Shown here piece after piece: positions 6,949 to 15,003 of a DNA stretch of 64,000 nucleotides (position 1 is its first letter; the number at the start of each line of letters is the position of its first letter). The stretch spans positions 1-64,000 of the forward strand of contig NZ_JANIBM010000027.1 of the NCBI RefSeq assembly GCF_024505045.1, in the 5' to 3' direction. The notes under the pieces are model-generated. The model saw only the letters and a program-made list of their open reading frames with translations, was not told where the DNA came from and did no database searches. This DNA comes from Methylomonas aurea (GTDB lineage Bacteria; Pseudomonadota; Gammaproteobacteria; Methylococcales; Methylomonadaceae). Made by a program: the position numbers and the translations under genes.

Positions 6949-8607
6949 TTAGGCGGCCTCAGAAAAATCAACTGCCCCGTTTAATTGAAACATCCCGGAC
7001 AAATCATAACCGGCAGCGGTACACGCTTCGGTGTGTGCATTATTGACCTGTTCATCCGAAGGCGAACCCCAGCGAACGTGTGGCACTATCATTGCGTCGG
7101 TAATCTTCTCGGCCATTTCGTAATGCTTCCAGAAATCCGTTGTGGCCGCATTATCATCTTGCGGTAACCATTGGCGTTCTTGACCAACCAAACGATTTAA
7201 ACGCGCTATCAAATCCTTCCTACGCGGGTAAATATGAACAGTACCAACCCCCGCATAAAACCGAATGTCAAAATATTCCGTGGTATGCCTTTTTGATGGT
7301 GTTGGGCCGTAATATCCAGTATCAAACAATGAATAAAGACCGTTGAAACATGAACAAGTCTTAGATTCGTGATTCTCGCCATTGTCGCAATATAATTTGC
7401 CGTCGAGCATAGCAAACACTTTATCAAAATCCTGCATTAGCTTTTTAAAGTCCCACGGTATCCCGTGATAATTCCGAACTGGCAATATAAACCGCGTCAT
7501 TTTGACACGATAGGCTAACTGCCTATGCTTTTCGTTAGATTTCCAGCCTTTGTAATAAGCGCGGTTCTCTGGTCGATACTTGGTTATCTCATCGAAACAA
7601 TCAAGTAACATCTGGATATTCATATCGCCTTGATTATTAACCAAACCAATTAAAAAGCCTCTTATATTCGACTCAGTAAAAGACAGTTTGGCAATTTCTT
7701 CAAATTCAGTCGTAAGGCGTTGATAGGCTTTTGATGAAAGATATTTGTCAAACTCGGTTGAGTGCAAGACGTTTGTCCATGCCCGTTTTTTAAGGTCGTC
7801 GTATCCTTTATTAAAACGCTCCTGGATCGCAACGGAATCACCATCCTGTGAGGTTTTGTGTAGCTCATTCAGCGGCCGGCCTAGTAATCTGGCGTAGTAG
7901 TCGGCCTCTTCGCGTGCAACTTCTGCGGTTTTTAGTGACTGAACGGCGGCATTAAACACCGCGACTGCGTTACTGATCGTGTTTTGTCGTAAAGCGATGC
8001 TGTTCTTGTCTTGATGATCGAGTCCGGCAACGTGCTCGAATTCAAGGCCATTGGTGAAATTAGCTTTAACATCGAGCGTCTTTTTTAACCAAACTAAGGC
8101 AATCTCGACCGATGTCTTACGCTGGGTGTCTGGATCAAGAAAAGCCTCAGAAAGAAACTCGACCGAACCATGTTCCTCAATCCATTTGCAAATCAATTTC
8201 CGCTTAGCCGAATGGGGATTGCGGATAGTCTCGGCATTCAGTATTGCGACCAGTTCACCGTCTACTAACAAATTGAAAGCCTTAATAAGATGTTCATCGC
8301 CAGAAGAAAAAGGCGGGTTCATGATGATATGCGAAAACATTGCCGCACCGTCATAGGCCAAAAAGTCGCTATCGATTACGTTCAGGCCTTTACCGCGTAG
8401 GATCGCCTGATTGTCTAAATCGATTTCGATGCAATCGATATTAGCGGGGTGGCGTGATGAATAGTGATGGCTCCACTTTTCAAGCAGTGGCGCAAGTAGA
8501 TCGCCGCGTCCGGCTTGTGGCTCTAGGATGCGCCGATAATTGTGAGATTGGAACTTAGCAATAGCTTTTTCAGCCAATGCGCGAGGCGTTGGATAGAATT
8601 GAAACAT
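6949..8607 (-). CDS. DNA methyltransferase fused to DUF4942
   Basis: 552 residues. The N-terminal Rossmann methylase fold has motif I ILEPQAGRGDL (27-37) and catalytic NPPF (97-100), indicating an N6-adenine or N4-cytosine enzyme. The C-terminal ~250 residues match the DUF4942 layout (AMIVPHVRWGSPSD near 500). Such fusions occur on conjugative plasmids without a cognate nuclease and are thought to shield incoming DNA from host restriction; that role is inference. The start follows the leader module copy 3 with its own strong promoter. No restriction enzyme neighbours it. Confidence 0.75.
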   Translation of the reverse strand: MFQFYPTPRALAEKAIAKFQSHNYRRILEPQAGRGDLLAPLLEKWSHHYSSRHPANIDCIEIDLDNQAILRGKGLNVIDSDFLAYDGAAMFSHIIMNPPFSSGDEHLIKAFNLLVDGELVAILNAETIRNPHSAKRKLICKWIEEHGSVEFLSEAFLDPDTQRKTSVEIALVWLKKTLDVKANFTNGLEFEHVAGLDHQDKNSIALRQNTISNAVAVFNAAVQSLKTAEVAREEADYYARLLGRPLNELHKTSQDGDSVAIQERFNKGYDDLKKRAWTNVLHSTEFDKYLSSKAYQRLTTEFEEIAKLSFTESNIRGFLIGLVNNQGDMNIQMLLDCFDEITKYRPENRAYYKGWKSNEKHRQLAYRVKMTRFILPVRNYHGIPWDFKKLMQDFDKVFAMLDGKLYCDNGENHESKTCSCFNGLYSLFDTGYYGPTPSKRHTTEYFDIRFYAGVGTVHIYPRRKDLIARLNRLVGQERQWLPQDDNAATTDFWKHYEMAEKITDAMIVPHVRWGSPSDEQVNNAHTEACTAAGYDLSGMFQLNGAVDFSEAA

Positions 8608-8710
8608 CGGAAATCTCCGGTAAACCTGGCCAGAGCGGAATTGCTCGGCCTATCCGTGGTTAGGATGTAAACCACGGCGCTATTATCGTGCCCTATTGTC
8701 AGACTGTCAA
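8608..8710 (-). promoter_or_regulatory. Promoter-leader module copy 3
   Basis: TTGACA (8705-8710), 17 bp, GATAAT (8682-8687) on the minus strand. The first leader hairpin is kept with different bases: CCGTGGTT / AACCACGG. It is followed by a shortened GGCC block and CCGGAGATTTCCG before ATG. Confidence 0.8.
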
Positions 8711-8736
8711 GCCTTTTCGCCTGATAGCGAAAAGTT

Positions 8737-8990
8737 TTAAGGTTTTAAAGGTTTTATTAGATTTAGACGCTAAAACACTATTTTTATTTATATAAAACAT
8801 AGGCTTATAAATATAAGCGGTTCCTAAAGTACCCCGTTCGGTTCTTAATGTACACCTTTCGGTTCCTTAAATACGGGTTCAGGTTCCTAATGTACACAAA
8901 TCGGTTCTTAATGTACGGAATATCCACAGGTTGCACTCGCCGAAATCGTTTTGACACTGTTGGAACGGTGGCGTGTGTACATTAGGAACC
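8737..8990. other. Origin of replication (oriV) with iterons
   Basis: Five direct iterons of consensus CGGTTC(C/T)TAATGTACACC start at 8818, 8839, 8860, 8881 and 8902, a strict 21-bp period (two helical turns). A sixth, inverted copy (8975-8990) overlaps the repA stop codon. On the left lies an A+T-rich stretch (8737-8817), a likely unwinding region. ATATCCACA at 8921-8929 is one base from a DnaA box. The adjacent repA encodes the presumed iteron-binding initiator. Confidence 0.85.
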
Positions 8991-10037
8991 ACTACTATCG
9001 ATGACCTCAATTGAGTCGCGGTGAATCATGACTAATTGCGGGCCTTTGAGTCCTTTTTCCTCGCTTAAAATGTACTCGGGCAGGTCGTTCGTTTCGATGA
9101 GTTTACGCAGCATAAAGCAGAATTTCTTAAATGTGCCGGTGCTTCCGCTACGCTCATATATCGTTTGATATGACCACTTTGCGGAGTTCTTACCGGCAGC
9201 ACGCCGTGCAAGCCGGTAAATGAATCTACCAAGGCCCGGCTCAATAAGAAAATAATCCTGGTGAACCGTGAGAACGTCTGGGCGCTTTCCGTCGATAATT
9301 TCCCGGTATAGCCATTTAGGTATTTCAATTTCCAATTCCGCAACGCGGCCCGAATCGGTATAGGACACTACACGATAACCGCCGATCAACCCTTCTGCCT
9401 CGACCACGCGTGATTTTTTACCGTTAGTGGTGACACCTTCCCGAACGCTTTTAATCGTTGTGCCTCGAAGCCGATCTAATGCGCGTTCGACTTCTTCGGC
9501 TTGTTTGCCGCCATGTCCCTTCCGGCAAAATCGTAGAATGTCGCTGACATGCGGCTTAAACGTTCGGCCTGGTTTCTCGCCTTTGTTAGCACGATAAGCG
9601 TTCATGGCTTCAGTTAATTGCGATACCAACATCAATACAATGTCGTAGTCCCAAATCGAGGCCATCCCGTCCGGGCCACTCTTCACCTCGACATAACCAT
9701 CAGGCAGATCGTACCGGATCACGTCACCGGCGCGGCGTTCCTTTTTGGACAGCCTGAACACTGCGACATCCATAATACTGCGGCTATCGCGTGTGCCTAC
9801 GTCATAAAGAGCGGGCGCAAAAAAATCCATTTGAGCGTCGCCATTAGGCGGTTTCCGCATATTCGACTTGGCGGCCGGCGGCTGTTTATCGGCGGCAACC
9901 TGTAAACGGTGGGCAGTTTGGGCGTAGGTCTCACCTGGGCGAGCCTCTTTCTCAATCCGCTGTTTTTGGGCTTCGCGGATTTTGTCCAGTTTATCCGTCA
10001 TTGCGGATATTTCTTTTGATACGCCGTGGCCAGTCAT
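8982..10037 (-). CDS. repA: Plasmid replication initiator RepA
   Basis: 351 residues, resembling the RPA family of plasmid initiators (PromA/IncW-like RepA). After a charged linker (1-70) comes a conserved core: MDFFAPALYDVGTRDSRSIMD, YDIVLMLVSQL, ILRFCRKG and GLGRFIYRLARRAAG, two winged-helix-like units. It should bind the iterons just beyond its 3' end to start replication. The stop codon lies inside an inverted iteron, so RepA may also sense its own gene end. GAGG lies upstream of the chosen start; Met13 is an alternative. It is the last gene of parA-korB-korA-repA. Confidence 0.85.
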   Translation of the reverse strand: MTGHGVSKEISAMTDKLDKIREAQKQRIEKEARPGETYAQTAHRLQVAADKQPPAAKSNMRKPPNGDAQMDFFAPALYDVGTRDSRSIMDVAVFRLSKKERRAGDVIRYDLPDGYVEVKSGPDGMASIWDYDIVLMLVSQLTEAMNAYRANKGEKPGRTFKPHVSDILRFCRKGHGGKQAEEVERALDRLRGTTIKSVREGVTTNGKKSRVVEAEGLIGGYRVVSYTDSGRVAELEIEIPKWLYREIIDGKRPDVLTVHQDYFLIEPGLGRFIYRLARRAAGKNSAKWSYQTIYERSGSTGTFKKFCFMLRKLIETNDLPEYILSEEKGLKGPQLVMIHRDSIEVIDSSGS

Positions 10038-10073
10038 TGTAATAAATCCTCGTTTAACCCATTGCCAACTAGA

Positions 10074-10427
10074 CTAATCGCCGTGTTTTTCGCTTTCGTT
10101 CCGAAAGGCACTGATGACATTACGGAAGGCCGAAATAATCTCGGACGGCGCAACCAGTGTCACCCGCTCCCAGCCTGGCGGAATCGTTGCGTCGTCCTCT
10201 TCTGCCGCTTGGCTGGCCAACACTCTTTGATAGGTATCCCAAACACTATTTACGGCGTCACCGATAGATTGGCGAGAACAACCATATTCGGCGGCAACGG
10301 TTGTATAGGATTTATTAGCAACAAGAATCGCATAAGCGGCATCCTGCCGCTCTGGTGAAATTCTTAAAAGCGGCCGAACCGACGCGAATTCGCGTTCGGT
10401 CAGGCGTCGTTTAGCCGGCATAGGCAA
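10074..10427 (-). CDS. KorA/TrfB-like transcriptional repressor
   Basis: 117 residues with a central helix-turn-helix: RLTEREFASVRPLL, SYTTVAAEYGCSRQSIGDAVN and, after a linker, GWERVTLVAPSEII. This matches the KorA/TrfB layout of IncP plasmids (N-terminal HTH, then the G-x-x-RVT-x-V-P dimerisation strand). KorA represses replication and partition operons. The position between korB and repA fits a central control operon. The C-terminus has a tandem SAFRN repeat. The operator was not located. Confidence 0.75.
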   Translation of the reverse strand: MPMPAKRRLTEREFASVRPLLRISPERQDAAYAILVANKSYTTVAAEYGCSRQSIGDAVNSVWDTYQRVLASQAAEEDDATIPPGWERVTLVAPSEIISAFRNVISAFRNESEKHGD

Positions 10428-10464
10428 TTAACTCCGAATAACAAAAACATAATGTAACCATGGG

Positions 10465-11562
10465 TTACGCTTTAACACTGCCAAAAATATTCAACAAACT
10501 GAATTTTGAATCACGATCCAGACCGTATGCAAACGCCGCCAATGCAAACGCTCCAACACCGTCAGCAGCAAATAGATCGCCACGCAAACATACCAACATA
10601 TCGCGGCCGGCATCTTTGCTTTGAACCCCCTTGTCATAAAACACGCGAAGCCAGACATCGATCATTTCCCGGTCGTCCTGGCTCATGTCGTCAAGCACCG
10701 ACTTAGGCGACTTGTTTTGTAAAAAGATCGCGCTGTAAGCCAGACTCAACACTAAACTAACTGACTCGCGGGATGGCGGAATGGCCGTCGATTGCTCTCC
10801 ATCGTCGCTTGGTTGATTTTTCGCGCCCGCGAAAACATCAACTTGTTTAGCGGGTTTTCTGTCTTCTTTTTTCTTAGGCGGCTTAACTTCATCCTTAGCG
10901 GCTTTTACCATATCCCGCACATTCGTTTTAGCGCCGCCGCGTTTGATTTCATCAACTAACGTCTTTGCTTTCGCCGGGTCGATCTTTTCGATCACCTTTA
11001 CCGCATTGATGGACTCAACATCGGCGCTCAAATCCTCCGTTACCAAACGTCTTGCCTGCTCGGGTAAATCCAGCAAGCCCATCATTTTTGATAAGCGCGT
11101 CCGGCTTATGTTGTACTTCGCCATCACCTCGTCCATGCTCATGGTCTCAAGGTCATGCTCAATCTTCTTCGCTTCTTCAATTTGCGTGAGATTTTTCCGA
11201 TGGATGTTTTCGACCACTTGGGCTTTTTCAGCCTGTTCATCGGTTAACTCCTTCACTCTCGCCCAAAGCTGCGTTAAGCCCTCGATCCGGGCCGCGCGGC
11301 AACGTCGTTCACCAGCCACCAACAGATAAGGCCTTTCACTTCCTGGGCGATTCGCGCGGAGGATAATCGGCTGTAACTGGTTTTCACGAAGACTACGGCC
11401 AAGATCGGCTAATTTGTTGTTCTCGTCCTCGAACTCTTCACGAACCTGGCTACCAATCTCAATATCATCCAGGTTAGCCATAATGTCGTATTCGTTGGGG
11501 TTACCGCTGGCCCCGAACAAACTATCGACACCACCACCGAATAATGTATTTGTGTTGTTCAT
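10465..11562 (-). CDS. KorB-type ParB partition/repressor protein
   Basis: 365 residues of the ParB/KorB family. The N-terminal CTP-binding core has GERRCRAARI (about 86-95) and ENIHRKNLTQIEEA (about 117-130). The central helix-turn-helix is MDEVMAKYNISRTRLSKMM. A Lys/Pro-rich linker and a C-terminal domain follow. It should bind dispersed operators for both partition and gene silencing. The twelve 18-bp palindromes in this window are the best candidates, one of which (10818-10835) lies in this gene's own linker region. It is co-transcribed with parA 9 bp upstream. Confidence 0.85.
   Translation of the reverse strand: MNNTNTLFGGGVDSLFGASGNPNEYDIMANLDDIEIGSQVREEFEDENNKLADLGRSLRENQLQPIILRANRPGSERPYLLVAGERRCRAARIEGLTQLWARVKELTDEQAEKAQVVENIHRKNLTQIEEAKKIEHDLETMSMDEVMAKYNISRTRLSKMMGLLDLPEQARRLVTEDLSADVESINAVKVIEKIDPAKAKTLVDEIKRGGAKTNVRDMVKAAKDEVKPPKKKEDRKPAKQVDVFAGAKNQPSDDGEQSTAIPPSRESVSLVLSLAYSAIFLQNKSPKSVLDDMSQDDREMIDVWLRVFYDKGVQSKDAGRDMLVCLRGDLFAADGVGAFALAAFAYGLDRDSKFSLLNIFGSVKA
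10818..10835. promoter_or_regulatory. KorB-like box, copy 2 (inside korB)
   Basis: Perfect TTTTCGCGCCCGCGAAAA within the korB coding sequence, encoding the FAGAK residues of the linker. Confidence 0.65.
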
Positions 11563-11571
11563 ATCGCCCCC

Positions 11572-12333
11572 TTAATTCAAGCGATCCAGAATAGCGGTGC
11601 ATGCCGCCCGCCATTCATGCGCGGCCTTTAAATGGCCCTCGCCGCTCGTATGTGTCCACACCGGACGGCGATTTGCGATAGCTTTTTTAACTGGCGCACG
11701 TTCCGCCAAGGCCTCTTTTAAAATAATCGGCCCGTATTGTTTTTGGAGCAACGCAAGCGCCTGGCGGGCATCCGTGCTGCGGCTATTAACCTTCATCGGC
11801 AGAATACCGATGTGTTTCAACCGGGGGTTGAAACCCTGCGTGCGAATAACATGGATCGTCGCCATTAGATCGGCGACACCAGCCAACTCGTACAGGCCGA
11901 TAGATACCGGCGTCACCACGTAATCGGCGGCCGCCAAGGACGCCATAAGGCGAATGCCGAGCAAAGGCGGCGTGTCGATCACGCACAAATCGTAATCTGC
12001 CGCAAATTGCCGTAATGCCTGGCCCGGCTGCCTGATCACTTCGTTTTCGGCCTTGTCAATTGACAGCAAGGCGTTATCCGCCCGGATAATGCCTAAATGA
12101 TCGTTAAGCACTTGCGGACGGGTCTCCATCGCGCCGGGCACATAGAGTCTTGACGCGAATAAACCTAGCTCTGCGTCAGCGGGAGCCGGGAACGAAAGCG
12201 ACAAACTACCCTGCTTGTCCATATCGACCAGCAACACCCGCAAACCGGCCTCTATGGCCGCGTATGCAATATGCACGGATAACGTGCTTTTACCGACACC
12301 GCCCTTTTGATTGGCTATTGATAATATTTTCAT
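11572..12333 (-). CDS. parA: ParA/IncC-type partition ATPase
   Basis: 253 residues. The deviant Walker A motif is KGGVGKST at 10-17; LLVDMDKQGSLS (A') and CVIDTPPLLG (B) follow. There is no long N-terminal DNA-binding domain, so it is a type Ib-like/IncC-short ParA, and KorB would supply operator binding. Together they position plasmid copies before division. It is first in the parA-korB-korA-repA operon; GGAATAG lies before the ATG. The promoter is probably within 12334-12375 or further upstream from the 12713 module. Confidence 0.88.
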   Translation of the reverse strand: MKILSIANQKGGVGKSTLSVHIAYAAIEAGLRVLLVDMDKQGSLSLSFPAPADAELGLFASRLYVPGAMETRPQVLNDHLGIIRADNALLSIDKAENEVIRQPGQALRQFAADYDLCVIDTPPLLGIRLMASLAAADYVVTPVSIGLYELAGVADLMATIHVIRTQGFNPRLKHIGILPMKVNSRSTDARQALALLQKQYGPIILKEALAERAPVKKAIANRRPVWTHTSGEGHLKAAHEWRAACTAILDRLN

Positions 12334-12375
12334 GACGTAACTATTCCTAAAATCGTGGCACCAATGGAAGTATTT

Positions 12376-12600
12376 TTATGCTCGTTCGACGCGTTCCAAT
12401 TCCCAACTCGACAAACTAGGCCGATCCGGGAAACTGGTTCGCGAAAGAGTTTGAACCGCTTTTTCAAACACCTCGTGGTCAGTCGCCGTATCCGGTGCGT
12501 ACACCTCAACGGAACCAGAATAGCGTTCCCACATGCCGGGTGCGCTACGCAAGTGACACAGATATTGAACATAAACCGGCAATTGTGATTCATCGAGCAT
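12376..12600 (-). CDS. Unknown 74-residue protein behind module 4
   Basis: The start is set at 12600 because the longer frame translates the leader module. The product is 74 residues, soluble, without recognised motifs (LPVYVQYLCHLRSAPGMWER, then SGSVEVYAP). It lies between the gene split by TnB and parA. A strong promoter at 12685-12713 drives it. Confidence 0.55.
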   Translation of the reverse strand: MLDESQLPVYVQYLCHLRSAPGMWERYSGSVEVYAPDTATDHEVFEKAVQTLSRTSFPDRPSLSSWELERVERA

Positions 12601-12713
12601 CTTGTCTACCCCTCTGGTAACCTGGCCAGAGCGAAATTGCCCGGCCTTCTGATGGTGGGGCGATAACCCCGAAACCATGGGTCTATTATCAATAGATAAA
12701 GCCGGCGTGTCAA
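12601..12713 (-). promoter_or_regulatory. Promoter-leader module copy 4
   Basis: TTGACA (12708-12713), 17 bp, GATAAT (12685-12690). The leader has ATGGTTTCGGGG / CCCCACCAT pairing and the GGCC...GGCC hairpin; the SD mini-hairpin is degenerate here. Confidence 0.75.
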
Positions 12714-12744
12714 GCGTTTTTGCCTGACACGCGCATAAATATTA

Positions 12745-12790
12745 TTACGCGTCTTCGTGACTCTCATTGGCCGGGGATAATGCCAGCATA
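12745..12790 (-). pseudogene. 3' fragment of the gene split by TnB
   Basis: Joined to 24613-25060 after removing TnB and one GCATA copy, the frame continues as DMLALSPANESHEDA and stop. The fragment holds the last codons and TAA (12745-12747) of a 162-residue protein. Confidence 0.8.
12786..12790. repeat. Target duplication of TnB (GCATA), left
   Basis: GCATA directly before the TGTCGG terminus, identical to 24613-24617 directly after the CCGACA terminus. Confidence 0.85.
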
Positions 12791-12857
12791 TGTCGGATGA
12801 CACTATTAATGAAAAAAATGACAAGTTAGTGAAAAAATAGTGACATAGATAGTGAAA
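12791..12857. repeat. TnB left end with three 17-bp repeats
   Basis: Repeats of TGACAnnnnTAGTGAAA at 12798-12814, 12819-12835 and 12841-12857 (spacing 21 and 22 bp), all in the same direction, following the terminal TGTCGGA. Confidence 0.85.
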
Positions 12858-13068
12858 AAATCCGAGAGGATTTGGTTCTTAGAACCTAAAGGAGAGGCAT
12901 GTTTGCAACTGTGCTGGCGTCATCGACTAGCCAGTTGCGCATTACCTCATAGGCAGACATCTGAGAATTTAGTCGCCATTCAAAATAATATTCATAGTAA
13001 TTTGTTAATAGCTGATAAGTGGAAAAACTGAGGGACAATAAAAACCCTTTAACATTTGGTTCAAAGAA

Positions 13069-13497
13069 ATGTCGCCTTTAACCATCGGCAAACTTGCCAA
13101 ACAAACCGAAGTCACCATTGAAACCATCCGTCACTATCAACGCATTGGTTTACTGTCAGAGCCAGCGAAACCCGATGGCGGTTATCGAGTTTATTCAGCT
13201 GATGCGATTGCCCGAATACGTTTTATCAAACGCGCTCAACAGGCTGGATTTACCTTGAAAGAAATTGCCACCTTGCTATCGCTTGATGGGGCACACTGTG
13301 CTGATGTTCGACAAGTCGCCGAGCAAAAATGCCAGCAGATCGATCAACAAATCAGGGATTTAACCGCTCTCCGTCAGGTATTGGAAAGCCTAGTCAACGA
13401 CTGTCAGCAGACAGCTCCAACCGCTCATTGCGCTATTCTCGATGCATTTAGCGATGATGCATCTGATCCCAACCTTGATTCTATATCACGCACTTGA
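13069..13497 (+). CDS. merR: MerR-family metal-responsive regulator
   Basis: 142 residues. N-terminal winged HTH (TIGKLAKQTEVTIETIRHY, YRVYS), long dimerisation helix, then the metal loop. The three cysteines of Hg(II)-MerR are kept: GAHC (~82), VNDC (~117) and TAHC (~126). It should both repress and, on metal binding, activate the downstream promoter by untwisting its 20-bp spacer. Unlike classical mer it is transcribed in the same direction as merT. The gene starts about 210 bp inside TnB. Confidence 0.85.
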   Translation: MSPLTIGKLAKQTEVTIETIRHYQRIGLLSEPAKPDGGYRVYSADAIARIRFIKRAQQAGFTLKEIATLLSLDGAHCADVRQVAEQKCQQIDQQIRDLTALRQVLESLVNDCQQTAPTAHCAILDAFSDDASDPNLDSISRT

Positions 13498-13525
13498 CTC
13501 TGTTCTAAGCAACAGGGTTTAGACT
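13494..13525 (+). promoter_or_regulatory. MerR-type promoter/operator
   Basis: TTGACT (13494-13499) and TAGACT (13520-13525) separated by 20 bp, the over-long spacer typical of MerR-regulated promoters. The dyad CTGTT-N6-AACAG (13500-13515) lies in the spacer. It overlaps the merR stop codon. Confidence 0.75.
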
Positions 13526-13565
13526 CCTTGCCAACATTGACCATGGTTTGGCTTAGGAGATTGCT

Positions 13566-13934
13566 ATGAATACAGACTCAGAACCCCCCACTAACACCCC
13601 GTCATGGCTGGGTATCGGTGCCATATTGGCCGCTGTGGGGGCTTCGGCCTGTTGTGTCGGGCCATTTTTGCTGTTGTCGTTGGGTATTGGCGGTGCGTGG
13701 ATCAGCACGTTGACGGCGCTGGAACCGGCCCGGCCATTTTTCATTGTCCTGACCCTGATACTTGTAGGGCTCGGCTATCGAAAACTCTATCTAACGCCTG
13801 ATCGCTGCGCGGTAGGTGAAATCTGCTCCACAACCGACAACCAACGCCAACAGCGCCTACTGTTTTGGCTGGGTTCCGCATTCATTTTGATGCTGCTGGC
13901 TTTTCCCTGGGTAGCGCCTTTTTTCATGGCTTGA
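13566..13934 (+). CDS. merT: MerT-like inner-membrane mercuric ion transporter
   Basis: 122 residues, three hydrophobic segments (about 14-38, 46-72 and 95-117). The vicinal cysteine pair is in the first helix (SACCVGP), and a second pair, CAVGEIC, lies in the loop. MerT takes Hg(II) from MerP and passes it inward. It is directly behind the MerR-type promoter with merP 12 bp downstream. No mercuric reductase is present in the window, so the role here may be another soft metal. Confidence 0.82.
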   Translation: MNTDSEPPTNTPSWLGIGAILAAVGASACCVGPFLLLSLGIGGAWISTLTALEPARPFFIVLTLILVGLGYRKLYLTPDRCAVGEICSTTDNQRQQRLLFWLGSAFILMLLAFPWVAPFFMA

Positions 13935-13946
13935 GAGAATTCCGAT

Positions 13947-14276
13947 ATGACCATTAAATCCGGATTATTACTGATAAGTTTGTTGTTACCAGCCACTTTG
14001 TTGATGCCCGTGGCTTTTGCTGAAACCACAGAGGCACAGCCAAACCAACAACAATCGGTGACACTGAAGTTAGAGAATATGACCTGCGCCATGTGTACCG
14101 TCACCATCAAAAAAGCCTTACAGAAAATCGACGGCGTGCAAAAAGTGGCTGTCGATTACGATGCAAAAACGGCCATGGTTACTTTCGACAGTCACAAAAC
14201 CAATAGCGCAGCCTTGATCAAAGCCACGACGGACGCCGGTTATCCGGGCTCTCTGGTCACACCTATTAGCCAATAA
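13947..14276 (+). CDS. merP: MerP-like periplasmic metal-binding protein
   Basis: 109 residues: signal peptide to about residue 25 (PVAFA/ET), then an HMA domain with the binding motif MTCAMCTVTIKKAL (about 48-61). It scavenges soft metal in the periplasm and hands it to MerT. Promoter and merT lie just upstream; the CopZ-like gene follows by 17 bp. Confidence 0.85.
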   Translation: MTIKSGLLLISLLLPATLLMPVAFAETTEAQPNQQQSVTLKLENMTCAMCTVTIKKALQKIDGVQKVAVDYDAKTAMVTFDSHKTNSAALIKATTDAGYPGSLVTPISQ

Positions 14277-14293
14277 GACCGAGGATAGCGTCT

Positions 14294-14728
14294 ATGTCTG
14301 ATTGTTGCTGCCCCACCAAGTCATCCGCCAAAACCCAACAGATTTGTCCTGAATGCGGTTCCGCGTGCAAAAGCGTCGGCATGCCTACGTTGTACCATCA
14401 GGTACGGTTTCCCGAGAATCAGTCAATCGTCATTGACAGCTATTATTTTTGTCCGGCAAAAACATGTTCGATTGCTTACTTTGCCAACGCCGGCAGCACC
14501 ATTCCCAAACAGCATTTACGAAGCTATCAAGCGATTCAGAACGACGCGCTTTGTTACTGCTTTGACATAGACTCCGAGCAGTATTTATCGGCGTTAAAAG
14601 ATCGACGGGCAGAACCGATCAAAGGTTTCGTCATGCAACGTACCAAAGCCGGCGAATGCGCCTGCGAAATCAGGAATCCGTCAGGCCAGTGCTGTTTGGC
14701 CAACTTCAAGCGTTTTGAAAATGAGTGA
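14294..14728 (+). CDS. CopZ-like cysteine-rich metallochaperone
   Basis: 144 residues with many cysteines: SDCCCPT at the start, CPECGSACKS (about 18-28), YFCPAKTC, ALCYCFD, ECACEI and QCC near the end. This matches the N-terminal zinc/2Fe-2S module of Archaeoglobus-type CopZ, often annotated as a putative iron-sulfur metallochaperone and common in mer-like operons. There is no clear HMA domain after it. It probably buffers or routes metal imported by MerT in the cytosol; the redox role is uncertain. Confidence 0.7.
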   Translation: MSDCCCPTKSSAKTQQICPECGSACKSVGMPTLYHQVRFPENQSIVIDSYYFCPAKTCSIAYFANAGSTIPKQHLRSYQAIQNDALCYCFDIDSEQYLSALKDRRAEPIKGFVMQRTKAGECACEIRNPSGQCCLANFKRFENE

Positions 14729-14808
14729 CGTATGGTTGTCGAATTATTACTGGAAACCTTCCGTTTGAACTCTGGGTATTTTTTTCCGGCTTTCGCAGCC
14801 GCGAAATA

Positions 14809-14890
14809 TTTCACTATCAGTGGCAAAAAAGTCGGAAGATTTCACTATTTGTGTCAAACCTCCAACTAGCATGTGACATGAATAATGAAA
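14809..14890. repeat. Truncated internal copy of a TnB-type right end
   Basis: Three 17-bp units at 14809, 14840 and 14874 (TTTCACTATCAGTGGCA, TTTCACTATTTGTGTCA, TGACATGAATAATGAAA) have exactly the order, orientation and spacing (31 and 34 bp) of the first three units of the true right end (24481, 24512, 24546). The fourth, terminal unit is missing. It separates the mer-like from the czc cargo. Confidence 0.75.
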
Positions 14891-15003
14891 TAATCCGACA
14901 GAGCTGCCAGGCTAAAGCAATCAGGGAGCCTTCAGGGTCACGCTCGCTGGTGTTTGTTCCTAAATGCTTGAATTATTTTGGATAGCGAGTATTCTTTTGA
15001 GGG

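Noticed and set aside
12798-12857. Tandem 21-22-bp repeats as a second origin or a CRISPR
   Set aside because: They lie at a transposon terminus, match inverted copies at the other end, and there are no spacers or cas genes.
14895-14900. CCGACA as a real internal terminus of TnB
   Set aside because: The terminal 17-bp unit is absent and the following bases do not match GCATA; the AATCCGA context also occurs at the left end, so the match is fortuitous.
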